Of a DNA stretch of 64,000 nucleotides, positions 10,531 to 20,900 are shown one piece after another. Position numbers and translations under genes: made by a program. Source of the DNA: Bacteroidales bacterium. GTDB taxonomy: Bacteria > Bacteroidota > Bacteroidia > Bacteroidales > UBA6680. Numbering within the stretch: position 1 is the first letter of the stretch; the number at the start of each line of letters is the position of its first letter. The DNA lies in NCBI GenBank assembly GCA_025210735.1, contig JAOARD010000041.1:1-64000 (forward strand). The letters run 5' to 3'. The notes under the pieces were generated by a model. The model was not told the DNA's origin. It searched no databases and worked only from the letters and a program-made list of their open reading frames with translations.

Positions 10531-10676
10531 ACCGTAGTAGAGATGAACAGCTGTTACCTGATAGAGACGAATGACCATTGATACCGTTGGGTAGAGATGA
10601 ACGGCCGTTCATCTCTACGGCTATTCATCTCTACAACCGTTCGTCTCTACGGCATCATTCATCCCTACTGGGTTTC
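10531..10676 (-). repeat. 16-bp repeat array with 28-bp palindrome at 3' end of gene B
   Basis: On the minus strand, units GTAGAAACCCA, GTAGGGATGAATGATGCC, GTAGAGACGAACGGTT, GTAGAGATGAATAGCC and GTAGAGATGAACGGCC follow one another. The last forms a perfect palindrome (10591-10618) with the inverted GTTCATCTCTAC. More degenerate inverted units continue to about 10531. The first units overlap the last codons and stop of gene B. This resembles REP-like palindromic repeats. No T-tract follows, so it is not a classic intrinsic terminator. Confidence 0.8.
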
Positions 10677-11911
10677 TACAACTATTAATCTACGACGAGA
10701 GGCGGTTATTGTTACCTGTTGACTCTGTTTCTCTTCGCCTGTATTTGTGCCGTTGCTTGGTATTACCTTTACCTGCCATTTGTCTGTTACACGCGTCTCT
10801 GATGGTACTATATATCTCATTCCATTTTCATATGCAGATTTTATCTGACCCGAACTAAGTGTGCGATCAAATATCATCAACTCATCTACACGTCCTTTAA
10901 AATATCCGGTTACGGTGTTGCTGTTAAGTCGTCCTAACGAGATGTTGTTATCATCAATGGCTGTTGATCCGGTTGTTGTAATTCGCATATCCGGCTGTTC
11001 CTCTCCGTTATAGTAAAAGCGGAATTCATTGCCTCGTTTGGTTACTACAAAGTGCAGATATACATCCTTTGTTATAGAGAGGTTCTTTGTCTTCTCAAGC
11101 AGCACATTATCTCCTTCACCTTTACACTCAAAACGGATATTATCATCCGGTTGTAGTACAATATGTCCTGCGCGGTGATCGCCGGTCCCGGTATCATCAA
11201 AGTTGCGGACATTAAAGAACGACACATCCTCTGTTCGTGCTTCTGATGGTATGTATACCCAAATACTGTAGCTGAAATCACTATTAAACATATTACCAAT
11301 TGTTGGCATCTCTATATAGTCGTTTACACCATCAAACTCATAACCAACACCATACTTTCCGTTGCTGTTAAAACCATCGTTTTCGTCATCGTGCAGTGCA
11401 CCGTTGTTATTGTTACCAGATTTATCGTTTACAGTATTCCCATCAAATGGTATTATTACATCTGCTATGGTGTTACTTCCCGATCCCCGGTCTACAAACC
11501 AGTTATATATCAGATTCCCGTCTGCCGGATTCAGTCCTGTATGCACGGCTTCTAATTTCTGATTTGAGCGATACTTATCGTTATTATCGTTTATCTGTAC
11601 CGACTCAACAGATATTCCAGAATTCACTGTTATCTTTACCTCTTTGATTGATACAAGCCCTACACCATTATAGCTTTTCAGTGTATATGTATACTCTCCC
11701 GGTTCTTCAGGCGGTGTAATTGTATATGGCGATTGTCCGGTTATATCGGCAACCTTGTTTCCATCTAACCATAACTCCTCTTTTACCGATCCGGTTACAA
11801 CCCACTCCAGATCTGTTGTACCTCCTGAATTCACCTCTGTTGGATTTGCTGTAAAACTACTAATATCAGGCGATACAAACGCATCGTTAAGCGGATAGAA
11901 TCCTGTTGGTG
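10665..11911 (-). repeat. Conserved 3' module, copy B
   Basis: Encodes the terminal Ig-like domain, the terminal LamG domain nested in a split Ig domain, and the tail ITASRRRLIVVETQ. It differs from copies C, D and E at only scattered positions over about 1.25 kb. Confidence 0.85.
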
Positions 11912-14900
11912 GGGTATATTTAAATCGCACATCAGGTACACTACCATCTGTAATCTCAGTCCATATACCAGTAGTTATATCTACCTTATAATCTTTTAAT
12001 CCTGACTGACCTCCCTGTCCCCCATTTATAAGAATCTCTGATGCATTTACTGACGAAGCATCATTAACATATAGTTTATACTGCCCCTGAACAATATTGT
12101 ATATTAATTCCCGGGTTCCTGATGATCTGGAAAAAGAGATAGAACTATTCTCGAAATCCAGATAGAATGAGAATGTCTCATCCAGATTAACTTCACCTGA
12201 AGTTATAGATGTTGTAGGTTTTAGTACTCCATTTTCATTTCCCCGCTTCTCTCCATTACAGATAATAACTGAATAGAAATTATCTGTAAGCGGATCTATA
12301 ATCCCAACCTCTCCTGCTTGTGATGAATTTTTTCTTACACCCTCAAAATATTGCTTTTCGGAAACTCCCACTGATGTAGAGTAGGAAGACGCTCCCGAAT
12401 AAGAGTTTCCTTTAAAGGATATATTTCCATAACTAATTGTACTGTTATTATTCAAAGGATCATTAGGGTTCAGTACCGCAAAGTTTCTGTCCGGACTATC
12501 CAACATCTGATCTATATATCTGTCTCCATCCTTTCGGGTTACATAGTTTATTAGTAACCAATCGTTATCATTACCCGAATAGTCTGCGCCCGGATTGGTT
12601 TGGTCAAAGAAGTTAAGGTAGAAGCCATTATTACCATAATCATATACCGAAGTAGCCTTTGGTATCCAATTACCACTCTTAGATTCACCAAAGTCATTTA
12701 CAGATAAACTCTGCCCATCAATAAAGTATATCTCGGTCATATAACCATCAAAGAGATGAGGATAATAATCTGTTCCTCCACCAGGAATAGATGAATTATT
12801 TTCATTATCACAATTTTCACTGGTACAATTTCTGTAAAATACTCCTATAGAGTGCATATAATCCTCTTTATTAATCACCAACTCCATATTCTCTGCTACA
12901 GGTAACGATGATGTCAGACTAAGTTCTCCACCATTAACATAAGCTTTAAATCGGTTTTCTTCAACTGCTTCTGTTGAGTTAAAGCTTACAAATATGTGTG
13001 TCCATTCGCTTATACTCTCTATCTTCTCTGTTGATATATAATCTGCATGAACATTTGAATGGTCGTTGCTTGCGTTAAAACAGAGGTTACCACTATTGTT
13101 TATATACAGGTTGGCACTTCCCTCTGTTGGTTCTCCTATTTTACCGGAAGAGAACAGCGATCTGAAATTAGTTCCTTCCACATCTCTGTCGCCCAATTTT
13201 ACCCATACACTATATGTCCATTTTTTACTGTTACCTGACTCTGCATTTTCTCTTCTCAGATAATTTGATTCAGAAGAGTTAAATCGTAGAGAATATGGTA
13301 TCTCTCTGTCAAGAAATATTTTAACCTTCTTTTTATTTATAAATCCATCTGAATCTGTTACACGAAGTGTATACGTAACAAATGCTTTATCGCTATCGGG
13401 TGTAAGATTTTCACTACTTTGTGAAGAGACATCCCTTGGTGTTTGATAGTTACTATCTGTATCGCTATATAACTCAGCAGTAACACCATTGGGAACACTC
13501 CATGAGAGTTGTATATCTTCGCCTCTCTCTATTCTATTCTTATTTGTTCTAAAGTAAGATATCTCCGGCGCTGACAACAAACTATTTTTAACCCATACCG
13601 CTCCCGGTTTATATGTATATGACCAACTATCACCATTAAACCAGAAGCTTGATCCACTTCCACTATTTCTGCTGACAATCATATGAGCTTTATCAGTATT
13701 ATCCTTCTCTGTCCATACTACAAAAGAGTGACTATCTGTGCCTGTATTGGTTGGATCAATTGTTCCGTCAGACCAATCTGATGACCAGTTTAATTTATAA
13801 TTAACAGACAGATCTACAGGCTCTGAAGCATCGTCCATTCTGGAGCTGTAATATACATCAGACATGCTATTGAATCGCCAGTACATTTTGTGTATATCAG
13901 AATCTGTATTTATTCTGAATGTCTCACCCAACGCTTCGATAGTTGCCTTTGGCAGAATAGCAACGTCATTTATAACAGGATCAGACAGAGCCTCTGTGTT
14001 GTATCCATTATCCGTTTTATCATTATCTGCGCCACTTCCTCTATTATTTTTATGCACCAGTGTCCAGCCACCACCATCGGTATTCATATCACAATACGCC
14101 TCAAATTCAACAATATCTCCATCTCCATCAGGATCTATTTTATATACACCATTTACTCTGCGATTTTTAAGGTAGTGGTGCTGACACGATTTCTCTGCCT
14201 GATAAGCTGTGGTAAGGCTATTCTCTCTTACATAAACTGTAAGAGCCGAGGCATCAAAATTACGTTCATAGAAAAAATAGTGTTCCGGTGCCCAAAACTC
14301 TTTATCCGGATTATGTGCGCCTGATGTTCCTCCGAATACATCATCGTAATTGCTATTGTGATTAGCTGTAGATCTCCATACAAAACTTTTTCCTCCCATA
14401 GCCCATCCGTGTCCATCTGAATCGGGAACCTGAAGATGCATTTTAAGTTCTGTACCACGCTGTTGCCACCATGTTCCCTCTGTTACAACAGGAGGACCAA
14501 ACTCTCCAACTGTAGTATTACTTGAGGTGTACTTACTGTTCAATGTTTCACCATTAATAATATCGTTATATATAATGTACTTACCATTATTAACTCCGTG
14601 CGAGAACATTATCTGATTTCCTGAAACTGTTCTCCACGCCTTACTCTGATAGTCGTTTGTTCTGAAACTATTCAACTGTCCGTATTCATTTCCGTTATAC
14701 AGATTAGCCTGATTATTCCATGTCCAGTAATTGTTCTGATCATCGGCAAGTGATGCTGTATGTGTCCAACCACCACCTTCTCTGGTCATATCGCACCAGA
14801 CTTTAAATGGTTCTTCACTACCCGATGTCCCGTCAGGATCTAACATATATACACCGTCTACAGTATAGTTATCCGGGTAGTACACCAAATGTTGCATACA

Positions 14901-17900
14901 CGATTCCAGTGCTGTTGATGAACTCTCAGAGTCAGTAATCAGATCTGTTGATGTCATATCGCAATACGCAGTAAATGGTTCAATACCTCCAGCTCCATCA
15001 GGATCTATTTTGTATACACCGCTACTATTTCTGCCAAGTGCCTTGTGAGCTGCACAAGATACCTCCGGGTTGTAATATTGTGTTATATCCTCTCTTACCC
15101 AAATACTTCCTTCAATTGCTCTGGTATTGGTATGATATTCGTAAGTAGCATAAGTACCAGACAGTTTACATGAGTGTCCGGACTGATTGGTTGATTTTGA
15201 GATGCCTCTTGTTAAACCATTACTGTTTCCACCACCAGTATCTTCATTATATAGATGAAACAATGGAGTCTCCTGACAACTGTTCCATGCGGGGTAGAAA
15301 TAAGATTCTGAACCGTAATCTTCAGCTAACATAAATCCAAATTCAGAAGCATCTGTTTTTTTACCATAATAGATGTTTTGCACTTCATTAGTAAATGAAG
15401 AACCTGACGATGGCTGATTTATTATTGTATAGTTTACTGAAGAAATCAAATGATTGGAAGAGTTGTAACCATCTATCCAAGCTGATGTAAGTACATCCGG
15501 TTTTTGTAATTTCCATGCCCAGGTCCAGTCGCCAAGTTTGCGGAACCCATTAACAAGGGCATCATCTTTAAAAGGAACGCCAACAGCTATTTCATCGGCC
15601 ATTTCAATTAACAACTTATTATTTGGGGTTCTGAATGTTGCATCAAAACTTGTTGCATTTGACCCGACCTCTAATCCGGTATCATTTGCATCATGAAGCA
15701 GAGCCCATCTGTTTGCTGAGTTGTCCTCATCATCTAAATATGATATCAGTCCCCAACCTCCTCCATCGGTTGTCATATCGCACCAGAGTTTAAAAGGATC
15801 TTTGCCTTGGTTTGCACCATCAGGGTCTATCATGTATATTCCATCTTTTCCGGCATTGGAAGGAAATAAAGCAAGATGATGAGTACACGATTTTAGAGAA
15901 CTGTTTGAACTCGGAGATTCTGATTCCAAATTTGTTGATGTCATATCGCACCAGACTTCAAATGGCTCACCTGCACCTTCTCCATCAGGGTCAATTTCGT
16001 AAATACCATCCTCTGTAAATCCTGCACTCTTATATGCTTTACAAGAGGTGTTTGCTGTAATCAATATTTCATTACCAGATATGGCAGTACCATCACTTAA
16101 ATTATCGTTTGGTGTAACAGAAACTCTCCACGTTTCACCAGACTTTGTCTCACGTGATGAAATAACTTTATCTGACCTGTTTTCATAATTGAGTTTTATC
16201 TGTTCAGCAGAAAGAGCTACTCTCCAAATCTTCAGTTCATCTATTACTCCTTTAAAAGACCTATTCCCGGTAGGTGTATAACCAGTAATTTTACCTAAAC
16301 CTAATACATGTGTTGAGTTTCCTGTATATGTATCAGAGGTAGCATATCCGCCTTGTCCTTTAAGTTCTCCATCAACATAATATTTAATAAACTCATCCGT
16401 TCCTAAAGAGGAGTCATCACATGTAACAACTATATGATGAAACTCATCATCTGGAAAAACACGCGGATCGCTTGGATCAAAATCGTATCTAAACACATTT
16501 TCCCCACTAGAAGCTTTTAAACCAGCCATAGCGAATTTACCATTCTCATCTATACCCATATAAAAACCAACTGTAGATGAAGTGTATGCAGCTGACCCCA
16601 TGATATACAGGTGTCTACCTACATAGTCTGGTGTTTTAGCCCAAAATGATATAGTAAAAGTTCTTGTAGATAAAATAAAGTTAAAGTCATCTTTATCTCC
16701 AATATCAATAGTTTTATTAGTACCATCAAAATAGTAGGCTCCCTTTCCATCTATCCCACCATTAGGTAAATACTCAACACCTGAAGATGCGACTACACCA
16801 TTAATACCATTCATATATTCTTTTACCTTACCGGAAGCTAATGTTCCTCCATCCATAGGCATATCAAAAGCTTTTACAGATTCAAAATCAGAGTCTGTAT
16901 CCTTTTTCACCTGCCAATCGGCAATTAATTTAGCATCTGTACCAAAATCGGGTATTGTATTATATTCCAATCTATTTGCACTTGTTGTTTTGGTATCTCC
17001 GTTATTAATCTGAACCTGATTAATCTGAGGGAATATTATCTCTATCTCGTTGCTCAGTACACTAATTCCGTCATCAATATTATCATTTGGTGTAACCTCT
17101 AGTTTCCATTTTTCACCTATTTTTGTCTCCTGAGGCACTATTGTATCTTTACAAGCAGCACCAGTGGCCTCATAGTTATTGTACATAACAGCTATCTGAG
17201 TCTCCGACAAGGCTCTGTTATATATCTCAAACTCATCAAATTTCAGCTCTGTATGATAACAATTACTATTATGACAACGCCCTCCAAGTCGAATAAAACT
17301 AGAGTTACTTCTTATTTTAGGCTTTCCGGTAACCGACTCTCCAACTTTTACACCATCACGATATATCTTATATTTACCTTCAGAGTCATAACTTATTGCA
17401 ACATTTACCCATCCTGTTTTTGACGGTAAATTACTAACTGAGAACATATGCAGGTCATCAGACGTACCATAATCCCGGAATCTAAGTTCAACAGACTTAT
17501 CACTCATTTGTATAAACCACATATTCACAGAATTCGCATTCCCTTTTGATGCAATATAACCACCAGATGTATTATACAGATAGACCCAAAAATTGACTGT
17601 ATACTCCTGCATAGAACCTATATCGACGTTTGACGAATGTGGGATAGATATATAACTGCTTCCATTCAGATAATATGCCCCTTTGCCATCGTATCCTCCA
17701 TCCGGTTGATATATTGCTCCACTTGGTGTTGCATGGTTATCGTTTGCATAGTCTTTGATTTTACCCCCAGCGGCCAGTGCTCCACCATCCATAGGCATAT
17801 CAAAGACTTTTATAGATTGAAAGCCATTACCATCATTTTTATCTACCTGCCAATTAAAAAAGCCCTTTATATTTTGTATGTCATCATATTCAGCAATAAG

Positions 17901-20900
17901 TTTCTCTGAATTGATAGCCTCAGAATCACCTTCGTTTATTTTCAGATTCTCTATAGCAGGAATAGCTATTGTAACCGAATTACTACATAACTCTGTGCCA
18001 TCTGCTGAATTATCATTAGGGGCAACACATGTTTTCCATACTTCGCCCGATTTTGTCTCTTGTGGCACAATAATATCGTCTCTATATATTCTTGTTGTTT
18101 CAAAGTTATTATACATAGCTGATATCTGTTCAGGCGACAATGCCCGGTTGTAAACTTTTACATCATCCAGAAAACCCTTAAAATGAGTTGTTGTTACAAA
18201 ATTTGATTTTCCAATACTAAATCCCTCATCATGAGTATATCTTGATATATTTGAAATATTTGAACCTCCACTCTCCTCTCCATTCAGATATAGTGTAGCA
18301 CTCTTTTTATCCTGATTCCATACCACTACAACATGTTGCCATTTATTAAAAATTATATCATCAGTAGAAAAAGTACTGGTATAATCATTATTACTCGGAT
18401 TGTTTCTATTTGCAATAGCAAATTCAATTTTATTATTCTCTTTGTACTTTCTCAATGTCCAACTATAATGCCGTTCGGTACTCTCTGCTGTGATGAATGC
18501 TGCATATTCCTGTCCTCCGGTCATATAAACCCACACCGTGGCAGTAAAACTACCATCTGTTCTTTTCTCTGTATTATCAGCTACTGCTATATGATTTGAC
18601 GTACCATTAAAGTAGTAACACCCCTTATTATCAAAACCAGAATCGTATTTATACTCAGCACCATTAACTACACCATTATTATCGCTTACATAGTTTTTAA
18701 CATCTTCTCCCGCTAATGCTCCTCCGTCCATAGGCATATCCAGAATCTTTATTGACTGAAATCCATTACCATCATCTTTATCTACCTGCCAATCGGTAAT
18801 CATCTTAACACTGTTTCCAAAATCGGGAGCTGTTGTATATATCAAGTCAACAATAGTTGAGGCTTCAGTATCGCCATTATTAATCTGAACCTGATTAATC
18901 TGAGAGAATTTTATAAGAACTTCATTACTTGTTTTAACCTCTCCATTATTTTCATTATCGTTAGGGATAACAGTAACCCGCCACTTCTCTCCCGTTTTAG
19001 TCTCTTGCGGTGCAATTATGTTGTCTCTGAAGTTCCCGTTATATGATCCATCAGGATTCAGACAATCATTATACATAGCTTCTATCTGACTACTACTTAA
19101 TGCACGGTTAAAGATTTTAATCTCATCTAACTTACCTTTAAACGGAAATGATCCAACATTGTATCTTCCGAAACAGAGATTATTTGTATTCTCTTTAATA
19201 TTACCGGAATAGGTGTTACTGCTTCTTTGCACTCCATTTATATAACCTTTTAAAACACCATCTTTATATGTCACTGTAACAAATGACCACCTGTTTATAT
19301 CTACATTATAATCAATAGTGTTTTGATTAAAATTCGGGGTATGGATTCGCAAATTTATTATACCATTACTATAAAAAAGCTCATAAGCATCACCTTTGCG
19401 TAATATCACACCCGCCTTTGAACCTTCCGGCCCATGTATATATGCAGGATTTACCCATAGTGAAATTGTAAAATCATTTGCAAGGTCAATTATATCATTA
19501 TCCTCAATATATATACCATCGTCTATTCCATCAAACTCAAAACAACCTTTGCCATCAAATCCTCCATCTGATTTATATCCTCCTCCCAGAATGGTTCCAT
19601 GAATATTACCACTATAGTTCTTAACCTTTCCTCCTTCCAATGCCCCTCCGTCCATAGGCATATCAAGAATCTTTAATGACTTAAATCCACTACCATTATC
19701 AACCTGCCAATCACTTATCATCTTTGCTCCATTACCAAAGTCAGGGTTTGTTGTATGTAACAAATTATTACCACCAAAAGCTTCTGCTGCACCATCATTA
19801 ATAGTTACGCCTGTAATCTGAGGGAATTTTATAAGAACTTCATTACTTGTTTTAACCTCTCCATTATTTACATTATCATTAGGGGTAACAGTAACCCGCC
19901 ACTTCTCTCCCGTTTTAGTCTCTTGCGGTGCAATTATATTGTCTCTGAAATTTCCGTTATATGTTCCATCCTGATTCAGACAATTATTATACATTGCCGC
20001 AATCTGGCTACCGCTTAACGCCCGATTAAAGAACTTAACCTCATCTAATTTTCCCGTATAGGGAAAACTTCCATTATTATATCTTCCAAAACATAAATTA
20101 TTTGAATTAACTCTAAGATTAGCAGGATAAATTTCACTGCTTTTAAGCACTCCGTTTATATAACCTTTTAGAACTCTATCTTTATATGTCATTGTAAGGT
20201 AGGTCCATCTGTTTAACTCTAGATTATAATCAATAACATTTTCTGTTAAATCCGGTGTATGTATTCTAAGATTAATTTTTTTATTGCAAAAATAAATCTC
20301 ATAAGCATCATCTTTTCGTAATATAACACCTGCCTTTGAACCTTCCGGTCCATGTATATGAGCCGGATTAATCCATAATGAAATTGTAAAGTCATCTGTA
20401 AGGTCAATTATATCACTGTCTTCAATATATATACCATCGTTTATTCCATCAAACTCATAACAGCCTTTTCCGTCAAATCCTTCACCGCTTTTATATGATG
20501 CTTCAAGAATTACTCCATGATTATTGCTAATATAATTTTTAACATTCCCTGCTGCTAATGCGCCTCCATCCATAGGCATGTCAATAATCTTTATTGATTC
20601 AAAGCCACTTCCGTTATCAACCTGCCAATCACTTATCATCTTTGCTCTATTACCAAAGTCTGGGCCTGTTGTATGTAACAAATTATTACCACCAAAAGCT
20701 TCTGCTGCACCGTCATTAATAGTTACACCTGTAATCTGAGGGAACTTTATAAGAACTTCATTACTTGTTTTAACCTCTCCATTATTTACATTATCGTTAG
20801 GTGTAACAGTAACCCGCCACTTCTCTCCTGTTTTTGTCTCTTGTGGTGCAATTATATTGTCTCTGAAATTTCCGTTATATGATCCATCAGGATTCAGGCA

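Noticed and set aside
10531..10664. GTAGAGATG repeats as a CRISPR array
   Set aside because: Units are 16 bp, partly direct and partly inverted, without uniform unique spacers, and no cas genes are nearby.
11072..11299. Many 60-145-codon reading frames opposite or out of frame with the giants
   Set aside because: They are frame shadows of long, clearly coding, repeated domains. Their sequences are low-complexity, rich in Tyr/His/Leu/Ile or Ser, and recur at each paralogous position.
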